Source: Candidatus Cloacimonadota bacterium (GTDB lineage: Bacteria; Cloacimonadota; Cloacimonadia; Cloacimonadales; Cloacimonadaceae). From it: a DNA stretch of 54,039 nt. Each line of letters opens with the position of its first letter. The first letter of the stretch is position 1. This document shows, in pieces, positions 25,856 through 34,537 of the stretch. The notes under the pieces were generated by a model. That model had not been told where the DNA came from. It saw only the letters and a list, made by a program, of their open reading frames with translations, and did no database searches. Made by a program: the position numbers and the translations under genes. Location: assembly GCA_020532515.1 (NCBI GenBank), contig JAJBAY010000004.1, forward strand, positions 1-54,039, in the 5' to 3' direction.

Positions 25856-26869
25856 TTGTTTATAGATTATGCTAAAATAAAGATCAGAGCCGGACATGGC
25901 GGAGACGGAGTAGTCAGCTTCCGCCGGGAGAAGTTTGCCCCCAAAGGCGGTCCAGACGGTGGAGATGGCGGCCGGGGTGGAAGCATCATAGCCCAGGGCG
26001 ATATCAATGCCAATACCTTGCTCAGCTATCGCTATAATAAGCTGTTTAAAGCAGAAAGCGGAGTCGCCGGATCCGGTTCCCGCAAAACCGGACGTTCTGG
26101 CGTGGACACGATACTGACTCTGCCTTTGGGCACCGAAATCTTTGAGCTCAAAGAAGATGGCAGCAAGGTAAAACTGGCTGACGTCACCGATCACGGGGAA
26201 CAGGTAGTTCTGGCCAAAGGGGGCAGAGGAGGCAAGGGCAATAGCAATTATGCCACGCCTACGAATCAGGCTCCCAGGCATGCCACACCGGGGCGCAGAA
26301 CCCAGGAGATTGAGCTGGAACTGGTGCTGAAACTGATGGCAGACGTGGGCCTCGTGGGCTTTCCCAATGCGGGTAAATCCACCTTACTCTCGGTGCTTTC
26401 TGCAGCCACTCCCAAGATCGCGGATTATGAATTTACCACCTTGGAACCCATGCTGGGAGTGGTGAGAGTCTCGGACTATGAAACCTTTGTGATGGCGGAT
26501 ATTCCCGGCATCATCGAAGGTGCTCACATGGGTAAGGGGCTGGGACATCAGTTTTTGCGCCATATTCAGCGCACCAGCATCCTTTTGTATCTCATCGATA
26601 TCGCCAGCGAAACCCCCCTGGAAGACTATCAGACCCTGCGCAGTGAACTCTATCTATACGATAGCTTTATGGATAAAAAGCCCTTCAATATCGTGCTCAG
26701 CAAAATCGATACTATTCCCGAAGAGGAGCGTGAGGACAGAATCGCCGAAGTGGCCAAGATCTTCAAAGAGACTACTTCGCAAAAGGTCATAGCGATCTCC
26801 TCGGTGAGCAATGTGGGGCTGGATGCCCTGAAGTTTCAGCTGTACAAGCAGATTCAGGAAAGCTTGTGA
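25856..26869 (+). CDS. obgE: GTPase Obg
   Basis: Obg is an essential ribosome-associated GTPase. The 337-residue protein has the Gly-rich Obg fold (1-158), then the G domain with G1 GFPNAGKST (168-176), G3 DIPGII (215-220) and SKID as G4. The C-terminal OCT domain is absent, as in many phyla. The start codon is TTG at 25856, giving MFIDYAKIKIRAGHGGDG, which matches the family N-terminus; AAAAGAGG ends 6 nt upstream. An ATG 4 nt earlier (25852) is out of frame and stops after seven codons. The stop overlaps dprA (GTGA). Confidence 0.95.
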   Translation: MFIDYAKIKIRAGHGGDGVVSFRREKFAPKGGPDGGDGGRGGSIIAQGDINANTLLSYRYNKLFKAESGVAGSGSRKTGRSGVDTILTLPLGTEIFELKEDGSKVKLADVTDHGEQVVLAKGGRGGKGNSNYATPTNQAPRHATPGRRTQEIELELVLKLMADVGLVGFPNAGKSTLLSVLSAATPKIADYEFTTLEPMLGVVRVSDYETFVMADIPGIIEGAHMGKGLGHQFLRHIQRTSILLYLIDIASETPLEDYQTLRSELYLYDSFMDKKPFNIVLSKIDTIPEEEREDRIAEVAKIFKETTSQKVIAISSVSNVGLDALKFQLYKQIQESL

Positions 26870-27954
26870 CCACAGAGCAGTATCCATCCTGGCTCTGCCT
26901 TAAAACCGCTCCGGAACTGCCACTGAGGGCCTGTTTGGAGCTTTTGTCCGTCTATCCTCAGCCTGAGGAATTTGTCGGTGTGGCCCAGCATCCCATCTAT
27001 CATAGCGGGCTGCTCAAAGCCAACACGGCAGAGCATCTCAAAAAAGCTGTGCTGCCGGGGAATATGCCTCAGATCCAGCAGCTTATGCGGCATCATGAGA
27101 TCAAGTGTTTGTCCTATCATGAATATCCGGCACGGCTGAGAGAGATCTTTGCTCCGCCTTTGCTGCTTTATGTGCGTGGCGAGATCGAGCCTGCTTTGAA
27201 GCAGAAAGCCCTGGCTGTGGTGGGCACCCGCAAACCCACTGCCTATGGTCGGGAAATGTGCCGCAAGCTGCTCGTTCCGCTTTGCGAGAAACAGGTGAGC
27301 ATCATCAGTGGTCTGGCTTTGGGCATAGATACCGTGGCGCATACCACGGCAGTGCAAAATGGGGCTCTCACCCTGGGAGTTCTGGCCAGCGGCCTGGACA
27401 TCATCTACCCTGCCCAAAATCTGGAGCTCTCCCGCAAGATTATTAGTAGTGGCGCTTTAATCAGTGAATTTGAACCGGGGGCAAAGCCTGATCGCTGGAA
27501 TTTCCCAGCCCGCAATCGCATCATCAGCGCTTTATCCGATGCCGTGTTCATCGTGGAAGGTCCCATCACTAGCGGGGCTCTGCTCACAGCCAAAAACGCC
27601 ATTGAGCAAAACAAGGAGATCTGCGCTTTGCCGGGAAACATCAACAACATCAATGCCGAAGGGCCGAATCATCTGCTCAAAAACGGCGCTGCCTTGATCT
27701 CCAAAGCCGAAGACCTGATGTATGTTTTGGGCATAGATCACGAACAGGGCGAGCAGCTGGAGATCAGAGCCCTGCTCAGTGAAGATGAACAAACGCTCTG
27801 CGACCTCCTGAAAACAGAGCAGAGACCGCTCAGTTTTGATGAAATCCTGCTCAAAACCGCCTTCCCCATCGGCAGATTATCCACTGTGCTGACCAATCTG
27901 GAGCTCAAGGGCTTGATCGCCAAAGAAGGCGGGAATAGCTTTTTCCTGATCTAA
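26866..27954 (+). CDS. dprA: DNA processing protein DprA/Smf
   Basis: DprA loads RecA on incoming single-stranded DNA during natural transformation. The 362-residue protein has an N-terminal helical part, the Rossmann-like core (about 110-285: VVGTRKPTAYG, SGLALGIDTVAH, LASGLDIIYPAQN, FPARNRIISALS, GALLTAKNAIEQ) and a C-terminal winged-helix domain (about 300-360). The start is GTG within the obgE stop. With the TfoX-like gene 5 kb away it hints at DNA uptake, although no uptake machinery is in the window. Its stop interlocks with that of the convergent gene. Confidence 0.95.
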   Translation: MTTEQYPSWLCLKTAPELPLRACLELLSVYPQPEEFVGVAQHPIYHSGLLKANTAEHLKKAVLPGNMPQIQQLMRHHEIKCLSYHEYPARLREIFAPPLLLYVRGEIEPALKQKALAVVGTRKPTAYGREMCRKLLVPLCEKQVSIISGLALGIDTVAHTTAVQNGALTLGVLASGLDIIYPAQNLELSRKIISSGALISEFEPGAKPDRWNFPARNRIISALSDAVFIVEGPITSGALLTAKNAIEQNKEICALPGNINNINAEGPNHLLKNGAALISKAEDLMYVLGIDHEQGEQLEIRALLSEDEQTLCDLLKTEQRPLSFDEILLKTAFPIGRLSTVLTNLELKGLIAKEGGNSFFLI

Positions 27955-29006
27955 TCGCTGAGGCGCACTGCTTTGACCCGATACATCATGTGCGAGGCGC
28001 TGAGGCCTACTCCTGTGTGGGTGTATGTGGTTTGGTGATGAGGAACCCGGACCAGAAGAGAAAAATCATCAGAAGCTGTAGAGCAATCATTGCAATACAG
28101 GTCATAATATTCTGGAATAAAGCCATTCTCATCCGTATTGATGGGATCCCATGAAATCACAGCGTCATTCCCCTGCATCTGAATATAGATATTCGGCCCT
28201 GGAACCGCCATTACTGGAGTCCAAGTGAAGGTTGCCCCGGGTTCGGGATAGTTTTCATCGGTTAATGATGCGCTTTTACTGGCTGTAGTACCTGCCTCAG
28301 AGTTTGCCCATCCCGCCAAAGTAGTACGATTGGCAAAATTAGATGCAGTAGTTGCAGGAGCTGCTCTGAGTCCGATTTGCCCCGTACAAGGAGAACTGGG
28401 CTGCATCAATTGATAGCGCGTACAGACCTGCATACCCTGCTCTTTCAGACAAACCTGGAAATTGAAAGAATCTTCAGTGTTACCTAATCGGCGATAGTTT
28501 TTCCACTGTACGATAAATTCACGGTGGGGCGCAGTGCCCTGCTGCTTCATTCGGATTGATGAGCCCGCTTGAGCCTGAAGGTTTCTGGTAAATCCAGCAA
28601 TTCTGGCAACAAGCACTTCGTCGGGAATAATGGCTATCACAGAAGACAGAGGAGAATGATTACCAGGATTAGTTGACTTCATGTTTATAGCATTTGGCCC
28701 CGTACTTGAATCTCCCAAAGAAATCCAGCCATTGGCGTTGATGCCCACTTTATCAAAGTTGTGCCCGGCAAACTGAAAATCAAAACCGATGGGGAAACCA
28801 AGACCAACGGTGGTAGGTCCTCCGCTAGTGTTTCCTGGATTGACAAAGTACTCGTCGTCGGTAGTTTCCGAGCCCAAGGAAATACCATCAGTGATTTCCA
28901 GATATGTGTTCACGCTATAGCTAAAGCTATATTCAGAAAGGCTGTTTTGTCCCCATAGCAAGAACACACACAGCGACAAAGCCAGTAGAATGACGTTTTT
29001 CTTCAT
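27951..29006 (-). CDS. Secreted protein with FN3-like C-terminal domain
   Basis: The 351-residue protein has a signal peptide (1-19, ending LLWG). Residues about 50-230 form a lectin-like beta domain typical of secreted proteins in this kind of genome (LGFPIGFDFQFAGHNFDKVGINANGWISLG). About 258-348 form an FN3-like domain (NIYIQMQGNDAVISWDPI ... MMYRVKAVRLSD). No sorting domain follows, so it may be periplasmic or released. It is transcribed alone from 29006, with GAGGTG 4 nt before the ATG. Its stop shares bases with the dprA stop. Confidence 0.8.
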   Translation of the reverse strand: MKKNVILLALSLCVFLLWGQNSLSEYSFSYSVNTYLEITDGISLGSETTDDEYFVNPGNTSGGPTTVGLGFPIGFDFQFAGHNFDKVGINANGWISLGDSSTGPNAINMKSTNPGNHSPLSSVIAIIPDEVLVARIAGFTRNLQAQAGSSIRMKQQGTAPHREFIVQWKNYRRLGNTEDSFNFQVCLKEQGMQVCTRYQLMQPSSPCTGQIGLRAAPATTASNFANRTTLAGWANSEAGTTASKSASLTDENYPEPGATFTWTPVMAVPGPNIYIQMQGNDAVISWDPINTDENGFIPEYYDLYCNDCSTASDDFSLLVRVPHHQTTYTHTGVGLSASHMMYRVKAVRLSD

Positions 29007-29077
29007 GATTCACCTCTTATAGATGTATTTTTGGGATTTATATTTAAGCATGTCTCAAAGCACTAAAGAACATGCCG

Positions 29078-30427
29078 TTATTTCAGTCCCAGTTCACTGA
29101 TCTTGCGGGAAAGATTGCTTTGTTGCAGGCCCAAAGCTGCGGCCGTTTGGCTGATATTACCGCCAAAGCGTTCCAACTGCCGGCTCAGATAGCGAATCTC
29201 AAACTCACGTTTCTTATCCTGATAATTGGCGGTTTCTTCCCAAAAGTGGACACCATCTTTCGAGCGCGCAGAATCCGGCAGCAGAGCTTGAATATCTTCT
29301 GCCTCCAGCATCTCCTTATCACAGAGCAGGTAGATGCGCTCCATGATGTTTTTCAATTCACGTACATTGCCGGGGTAGCTTTGCTGCTGCATTTTTTGCA
29401 GGGCGGAGGGCCTGAAGACCTTGATGTGGGTGCCCAATTCCAGAGCCAGATCATAGGCAAAGTGATTGATTAAAAGCGGGATATCGCTGGTCCTTTCTCT
29501 TAAGGGTGGGCTTTGGATAGGCACCACGTTCAGCCGGTAGTAAAGGTCTTCGCGGAAAGTGCCCTTTTGCACCATTTCCGGCAGGTTCTGATTGGTAGCG
29601 GCGATGATGCGTGCATCGATCCTGTGAGTCTGATTGCTGCCTATGCGCTCAAATTCCCCTTCCTGGATCACGCGCAGGATTTTGGCCTGCGAAGCCAACT
29701 CCATATCGCCTATTTCATCCAGAAACAGGGTGCCGCCATCTGCTTCTTCCAGCTTGCCTTTCTTGCGGGCGATAGCCCCCGTAAAAGCTCCTTTTTCAAA
29801 GCCAAAGAGTTCGCTTTCCACCAACTCGCGGGGAATGGCAGCGCTATTGAACTTCACAAAAGTCTTGTCACTCCGGCTACTGCGGGTGTGGATGAGGCGC
29901 GCGATCAATTCTTTGCCGGTCCCGCTTTCGCCGTAGATCAGGATTTTGGCGTTACTGGGGGCGACCTTGGTGATCAGAGCGTTGAGTTCATGCATCACCG
30001 GGCTTTGGCCTATCATCCTCCAGGCGCGTTCACTATCGGCCTGCATGCGCATCAGTTTCATGGTGAGCGCATGAAAATCCAGGGCTTTCTTCACCGTTAT
30101 CTTGATCTTGGGCAGGGACAGCGGTTTCTCCAAAAAGTCAAAAGCACCCAGCTTGATTGCCTTTACAGCGCTGGAGATATTGCTATTTCCGGAGATCATG
30201 ATAATGGGGATCTGCGGCATGGTCTTTTTGATCTCTTCCAAGGCTTCAATGCCATTGCCATCGGGCAGAATCACGTCCAGCAGGATAAGGTCCGGATCGC
30301 CGTCTTCCAGAGACTCCAGGCCGCTTTTGATATTGGCGAAACTCTGCACTTCATAGCCTTCATCTTCCAGAATATTGCCCAGGCTGATGCGGATGTTTTT
30401 CTCGTCGTCTATGATGAATATCTTCAT
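29078..30427 (-). CDS. NtrC-family sigma-54-dependent response regulator
   Basis: The 449-residue regulator has a receiver domain (1-115; Asp51 in LLDVILPDG, Lys100 in FLEKP), an AAA+ sigma-54 activation domain (about 135-370) with Walker A GESGTGK (165-171), GAFTGA (212-217) and LFLDEIGD (233-240), and a C-terminal Fis-type helix-turn-helix (about 405-449). It should activate sigma-54 promoters when phosphorylated. Its start overlaps the kinase stop by 4 nt, so the two form a cognate pair of the NtrX/NtrY kind. The target genes are unknown. Confidence 0.95.
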   Translation of the reverse strand: MKIFIIDDEKNIRISLGNILEDEGYEVQSFANIKSGLESLEDGDPDLILLDVILPDGNGIEALEEIKKTMPQIPIIMISGNSNISSAVKAIKLGAFDFLEKPLSLPKIKITVKKALDFHALTMKLMRMQADSERAWRMIGQSPVMHELNALITKVAPSNAKILIYGESGTGKELIARLIHTRSSRSDKTFVKFNSAAIPRELVESELFGFEKGAFTGAIARKKGKLEEADGGTLFLDEIGDMELASQAKILRVIQEGEFERIGSNQTHRIDARIIAATNQNLPEMVQKGTFREDLYYRLNVVPIQSPPLRERTSDIPLLINHFAYDLALELGTHIKVFRPSALQKMQQQSYPGNVRELKNIMERIYLLCDKEMLEAEDIQALLPDSARSKDGVHFWEETANYQDKKREFEIRYLSRQLERFGGNISQTAAALGLQQSNLSRKISELGLK

Positions 30428-31578
30428 TTCTCCACGTCTTCCATAATCAAAGTAAATTCGCTGCCTTCGGCAGGTTTGCTTTTCACGCGGATGATGGCGC
30501 CATTGGCCTCACAGAGCCTTTTTACCAGAGCCAGACCCAGGCCGGTGCCCTTGGACTTTTTGGAGAAATAGGGCTCAAAGATGCGGGGCAGGTCTTTGCT
30601 TTCGATGCCTTTGCCCAGGTCTTTGATGCTGAGCACCGCATAGCTGCGCTCTTTATACAGACGGATGTCTATGGCTTTATCAGGCTCTGAGGCGTCTATG
30701 GCATTTTGCAGGATATTGGTAATCACCTGATAGAAATGGGTTTTATCAAACCTGATGGTGAGTGTATCGGAAAGATCGAGATTGATTTGATAATTCTGGA
30801 CGTATGATTTCACAATCTCGCGTATGGACAGAGCGGGACTCAGCTCTTCCGTATTGGGCTGATTCACTTTGGCATAATTTGAAAAGTCCTGAGCCAAAAG
30901 CTGCAGATTATCCACTTCCTGGCTGATGATGGAAATGGATTCGGGCAAGAGTTCCTTGATCGTATCGCAGTCCGCTTCCAGACGCTCTTCCAGGCGCTGA
31001 ACCACAAGCTGGATGGGGGTGAGGGGGTTCTTGATCTCATGGGCGAGGATGCGGGAGAGGTCTTTCCAGATCATCTCTTTTTCCGCCACCAGCAGCCGGG
31101 TTTGAGTGGTTTCGAGCTCACGGGACATCACATTAAAGGAGTTTTTTAGCTCCTTCATCTCCGGAATGCCGGTCTCGGGCAGATGCACCGAAAAGTCCCC
31201 CTGTCTGATCTGCTCTGTAGCGCGTTTCAGCTCTTTGAGCGGTTTGCTGAGGCGGCAAATAACGAAGATAAAGATGGTGCTGGAGATTACGATAATCAGG
31301 AATAAAACCACCGAAGTGGCGATCCTCGAATCTCCCAAAGATGTAATCAATACAGCTTTGGTAGAATTGAAATCCTTCATCAAAGACTCAGCTTTGAGGG
31401 AATCCTCCCTGCTATGCAGCTTGAGCTCTCTAAGCCGGCTGGAGAGCTCCATTTTTCCCAGACTGTTGTGAATAATCTCATGTTTGCTCTGAAATACGTT
31501 GTTCAGCAGGACGAGGCCTCCGATGGATACGATGATAAAGAGCAGGATGATCCGGGTTCGCATACCGAGCTTGGGCAT
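30424..31578 (-). CDS. NtrY-like sensor histidine kinase
   Basis: The 384-residue kinase has transmembrane helices at about 8-26 and 88-108 around a small external domain. A HAMP domain (about 109-160) follows, then the phosphoacceptor His180 in LAHEIKNPLTPIQ and an ATPase domain with N-box NILQNAIDAS, G1 DLGKGI and G2 GTGLGLALV. The HEIKNPLTPIQL sequence is the NtrY signature. The external part is only about 60 residues and helical, so the signal is probably relayed by a partner protein or the membrane. It is co-translated with the regulator gene. Confidence 0.94.
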   Translation of the reverse strand: MPKLGMRTRIILLFIIVSIGGLVLLNNVFQSKHEIIHNSLGKMELSSRLRELKLHSREDSLKAESLMKDFNSTKAVLITSLGDSRIATSVVLFLIIVISSTIFIFVICRLSKPLKELKRATEQIRQGDFSVHLPETGIPEMKELKNSFNVMSRELETTQTRLLVAEKEMIWKDLSRILAHEIKNPLTPIQLVVQRLEERLEADCDTIKELLPESISIISQEVDNLQLLAQDFSNYAKVNQPNTEELSPALSIREIVKSYVQNYQINLDLSDTLTIRFDKTHFYQVITNILQNAIDASEPDKAIDIRLYKERSYAVLSIKDLGKGIESKDLPRIFEPYFSKKSKGTGLGLALVKRLCEANGAIIRVKSKPAEGSEFTLIMEDVEK

Positions 31579-31590
31579 ATTATCTCCTTT

Positions 31591-32139
31591 TTATTGAGCT
31601 TTGCGTAGATCGATCAGGATTTTGGCAGCGGGCTTTTTATACTTCCAGAGTACCATCAGGTCCATCTCTTTTCCCCCTTCCTCAAGGCGCACCAACGGCA
31701 TTTCCGCTTGGATATTGATGTTGATCAGCCCCCAGGAGCTCTCATAGGGTATATTGAATCTGTACTTTGAGACCTCTTTGATAATCTGCTCTACAGAGGA
31801 AGTGCGCAGTACCTCCGGTTCCCCGTCTTTGCGCAGCACATAGATGCCGGTGGCGGGATTGAAGCTGACCAGATGTGTAAGCTGCTGGCTCAGCACTGTG
31901 CGGCTTCCGCTTTTGATATTCAGCTTAAAATACACCGGGATGGGTGCCGAAGAGGCAAAGATGGTGCTAAAGTCGTTATCAAAAGCAGAGAGCAGCTCTC
32001 CGCTGAGGTACAGCGTACTGCTGCTGCTGTAATGCTTTATATGGCTGAGCTGGGGGTCATTGCCCTGAAATGAAGAAAACAGTAGCATGGAGAGTGCTAC
32101 CACTCCCGCCATCACTTTCGAGCCCAGCAGTTCAAACAT
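31591..32139 (-). CDS. DUF4390-like exported protein
   Basis: The 182-residue protein begins with a hydrophobic segment (about 8-24) that is a signal peptide or anchor. The rest is beta-rich with STLYLSGELLSAFDNDF, SAPIPVYFKLNIKSGSRTVLSQQL and FNPATGIYVLRKDGE, which resembles DUF4390 as I know it. In proteobacteria DUF4390 genes often sit next to ntrY-ntrX, as this gene does (11 nt before the kinase), which supports the call. It could be the sensing partner of the kinase; this is inference. Confidence 0.7.
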   Translation of the reverse strand: MFELLGSKVMAGVVALSMLLFSSFQGNDPQLSHIKHYSSSSTLYLSGELLSAFDNDFSTIFASSAPIPVYFKLNIKSGSRTVLSQQLTHLVSFNPATGIYVLRKDGEPEVLRTSSVEQIIKEVSKYRFNIPYESSWGLININIQAEMPLVRLEEGGKEMDLMVLWKYKKPAAKILIDLRKAQ

Positions 32140-32147
32140 TTATCGTC

Positions 32148-32588
32148 CTATGAAATGGGTATGATCCTCTCCACCACAGGCGCCAGAGTGAAGGCAATCC
32201 TGAGCATTCCATTAATATAGCTCACTTTGGGGTTTTCTTTGTCCAAGGGCAGCTCGGGGAAGAAGATTTTGCGCTCAAAGTGTCCCGTTTCGATCTCCAT
32301 GTTGTAATAGCTTAGAGGGCAGCTAGAGGCTAGGAAGTTCCGAACCCCGCTGATGCGCAGGTATTCAGGCCCTAGCGAGATGGCGATCTCTTCCTTTTCC
32401 ACTCCCGCCAATTCCGCCACCACTACCCACTGAGTATCTGTCTGAAAAACATCACATTTGGGATGCCAGGAATCATCGATGGCATTCTCCATGGCCAAAG
32501 GGCTTACATTCAAAGCCTGTACTTCGCCGATCAATTTCAGCATCTCACGTTGGATGCCCACCAGGTTGCTAAACAGCTTTTCTTGCAT
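32148..32588 (-). CDS. Hsp20/alpha-crystallin family small heat-shock protein
   Basis: The 146-residue protein has an alpha-crystallin domain (about 40-135): WHPKCDVFQTDTQWVVVAELAGVEKEEI, LRISGVR, and FERKIFFP before a GMLRIAFTL strand. It is a holdase that keeps unfolded proteins soluble. The usual C-terminal I-x-I/V anchor is present as IIPIS. It lies 8 nt before the DUF4390-like gene and 20 nt after the DUF4139 gene, inside the kinase/regulator operon. This suggests the system deals with protein or envelope stress. Confidence 0.92.
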   Translation of the reverse strand: MQEKLFSNLVGIQREMLKLIGEVQALNVSPLAMENAIDDSWHPKCDVFQTDTQWVVVAELAGVEKEEIAISLGPEYLRISGVRNFLASSCPLSYYNMEIETGHFERKIFFPELPLDKENPKVSYINGMLRIAFTLAPVVERIIPIS

Positions 32589-32608
32589 AAAATACTCCTA
32601 AGTGCATA

Positions 32609-33952
32609 TTACCATTCAGTTAGCTCACGGAAAAAGAAGCTTTGCTCCTTACCCGGATCGAGACTCACGGTGAAGGTAACTGTGTTTTTCAGTTCATCAA
32701 AGCCATAGCGCAATTCCGCAAAAGAGACCTTGGTATTGCCGGAAAGCTGATGTACCACGTTTATCTCTTTGCGCTCCAGGGAGTTATTCTTTACGTTCAC
32801 ATGGATTTCGCGGGAAGAAGAGCGTTGGGAGATGGTCTTTTGATTGCGCACCTGCGAGCTGGCCACCAGGTCAAAGGCCTTGCCGGTAGTGATGCTGATC
32901 TCTTCATTGCGGCTGGTGTGATTGATGCTGTCTTCACCGATAAATTCCAGATTTCCGTCCGTATCGGCTTTATAGACCTTGATCACGCCTTTGGGCAGGG
33001 GTTTGCCCAAGCCCTGAGCCTCGGTATTCATAAACTTGATGAGGCTTTGCACGCCACTTCCAAAAGTCCTGAATTCATAGACCGCAAATGCCGTAACTGC
33101 TTGTGTGGGATAAAGCTCGAGCTGCTTGGTCTGCTTGTTTGCAAAGGAGACCTTCTGATCCAGAGTGTACATGTGAAAATCGTGGAAAGCCTTTTCCTCA
33201 AAGGAGGGAGCTGATCCGGCCATCGAATCCATCATCATGGCATCCTCATAGGCTCCGCCTCTGCCCATGTATTTGTTTCTGATCTGATTGATCTCACCGG
33301 CGATCAGCTTTAGATTCACGTCTTCAAAGGCTTTACCGCTCTGGTTGTTGATGGTGACCCAGGAATTCAGATCCAGTTTTTTCCCATCCCAGACCGCATT
33401 GTAGGTAACGTCCCAGGAAAAGCCACCACTGAGATAAGTCATCATCACAGGATGCTTTCCACCCTTTTCTGCGATCAGGCTCCAGGCCAGGGTAGGCTTG
33501 GTGTAAAAGTTTGTGGGCAGCGAGGCCAATTGGAGCCATTGCACTTCACTATCGGCTATCACCAATAGCCGCTTCGTGCTGCTTTCGATAATCCCCACAT
33601 TGGAGCCGTCAAAGAACTTCAGCGTGCCTTCCAAACGGGATTGATCCTTCATCACAGCCATCACTTCTTTATCCAGATACTTGGCCATGATCTGGTATTT
33701 TCCCGCCAGATCGTATTCATAATTCTGTTCTGCCACCCTCAGGCCGGTGCCTTTCACGATCACCGAGCTGGGCATGATGCGGGAGGTGATGTCATCATAA
33801 TTGTAATTTTGTCGCCCTTGTTTCAGATCCAGGCTAAAGCTCGAGCGAATCAGGGATAAATCATCGTTGTAAATAGTAATCCAGTCTTCCGCCAAAAGTG
33901 GCAGAACCAGCGAGAGCAGTAATACTGCGGTAAGTATATGCCTTAGTTTCAT
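32609..33952 (-). CDS. Exported DUF4139 protein
   Basis: The 447-residue protein has a signal peptide (1-21, ending LLA). It carries the DUF4139 layout: an N-terminal beta-sandwich with TIYNDDLSLIR, a central WDVTYNAVWDGKKLDLNSWVTINN-type region (about 200-225), and a C-terminal SREIHVNVKNNSLERKEINV ... FFFRELTEW part. The function is unknown; relatives are secreted or surface proteins. It is the first gene of the five-gene operon ending in the sigma-54 activator. A possible promoter lies at 34016-34043. Confidence 0.88.
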   Translation of the reverse strand: MKLRHILTAVLLLSLVLPLLAEDWITIYNDDLSLIRSSFSLDLKQGRQNYNYDDITSRIMPSSVIVKGTGLRVAEQNYEYDLAGKYQIMAKYLDKEVMAVMKDQSRLEGTLKFFDGSNVGIIESSTKRLLVIADSEVQWLQLASLPTNFYTKPTLAWSLIAEKGGKHPVMMTYLSGGFSWDVTYNAVWDGKKLDLNSWVTINNQSGKAFEDVNLKLIAGEINQIRNKYMGRGGAYEDAMMMDSMAGSAPSFEEKAFHDFHMYTLDQKVSFANKQTKQLELYPTQAVTAFAVYEFRTFGSGVQSLIKFMNTEAQGLGKPLPKGVIKVYKADTDGNLEFIGEDSINHTSRNEEISITTGKAFDLVASSQVRNQKTISQRSSSREIHVNVKNNSLERKEINVVHQLSGNTKVSFAELRYGFDELKNTVTFTVSLDPGKEQSFFFRELTEW

Positions 33953-34015
33953 GTTAGGCTCCTTATTGTCGGCTTTGTTTATTAGGATTTATTGTAGTAA
34001 TTTCAGAATAAAAAC

Positions 34016-34043
34016 AGTCTATTTTGGTGGGGTAGAATGTCAA
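34016..34043 (-). promoter_or_regulatory. Putative promoter of the DUF4139-NtrYX operon
   Basis: On the minus strand TTGACA (34043-34038) is followed after 16 nt by TAGACT (34021-34016, 4 of 6 to TATAAT), about 64 nt before the start codon. No clear sigma-54 site was found here. Confidence 0.35.
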
Positions 34044-34049
34044 GGATTA

Positions 34050-34084
34050 ATTGAGAATGGAGAATTGAAAATGGGGAATTTGGG
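34050..34084. repeat. 7-bp tandem array (five units)
   Basis: Five units in constant phase: ATTGAGA, ATGGAGA, ATTGAAA, ATGGGGA, ATTTGGG. Similar GAGAATT-type arrays are common in bacterial spacers. Confidence 0.7.
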
Positions 34085-34113
34085 GGCTACAGCACAGCCT
34101 GGATAGCTTTTAT

Positions 34114-34141
34114 CGTAGTGGCGGACTCCTGTTCCGCCTAC
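34114..34141. repeat. CGTAG...CTAC hairpin element
   Basis: This matches the element at 19621-19647 except for one extra T in the loop. GGCGGA pairs with TCCGCC and GTA with TAC. Confidence 0.75.
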
Positions 34142-34158
34142 ATCCTAATCATAGAACA

Positions 34159-34190
34159 CAGATCGAGCGGATTGGGTGGATTTATTGGAT
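34159..34190. repeat. Degenerate CGGAT-periodic element
   Basis: CACAGATCGAGCGGATTGGG is followed by TGGATT and TTGGATT words at a spacing of about 9-10 bp. It resembles the copies at 13052 and 39951 but is more divergent. Confidence 0.4.
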
Positions 34191-34206
34191 TAAAAGAGGT
34201 TTCAAA

Positions 34207-34326
34207 GTAGCGCAAGACGCCGTTCTTGCTGAAGGATAATTGTATAAATACCGATTTGTTTTAAAAATAGCGTAAGATCAAATAATATATACATTACGGT
34301 TCCACAGGAACGTCGTCCCACGCTAC
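34207..34326. repeat. Imperfect inverted-repeat element (MITE-like), copy 1
   Basis: The first 62 bases (34207-34268) match 41151-41212 with five differences, all transitions. The end (34298-34326, GGTTCCACAGGAACGTCGTC...) is an imperfect reverse complement of the start. The element is therefore two inverted CGTAG-type half-elements flanking an AT-rich middle. No ORF is inside. Confidence 0.8.
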
Positions 34327-34537
34327 GGGGCGGTTACTTTTCACTTTGGCTCATATATTGCATAATAATATAAGCACAGGCGCAGAACTCCCTGCACAAA
34401 ACAGAAGCTGCTCTTTTTAATGGAATTGAATGCGAATATTTTATACGTCTAAATAGATATTTAAAACTTAAGCCATCGCTTTTTGGCGATTGGAACCAAT
34501 GACATTAAGACAAGCCAGACCGATAGGAGTGTCTGCC

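Larger units (their letters stand above)
33953..34537. other. Repeat-rich spacer between divergent units
   Basis: No gene is seen. It holds the promoter for the DUF4139 operon, a 7-bp tandem array (34050-34084), a CGTAG hairpin (34114-34141), a degenerate CGGAT-type stretch (34159-34190) and a 120-bp inverted-repeat element (34207-34326). The last 60 bases form the leader of the large secreted protein gene; GACATT (34501-34506) can pair with AGTGTC (34528-34533), overlapping its ribosome site. Confidence 0.6.

Noticed and set aside
29513-30571. 352-codon plus-strand ORF
   Set aside because: It lies antisense to the NtrC-type regulator and kinase genes, which have complete conserved domains; it is a by-product of their codon usage. 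Long antisense ORFs at 42856-43764 and 52414-53229 were dropped for the same reason.
34470-34537. Known riboswitch in the leader of the large surface protein
   Set aside because: Compared by eye with c-di-GMP, THF and preQ1 patterns; none of their conserved cores is present. Only simple stems remain.
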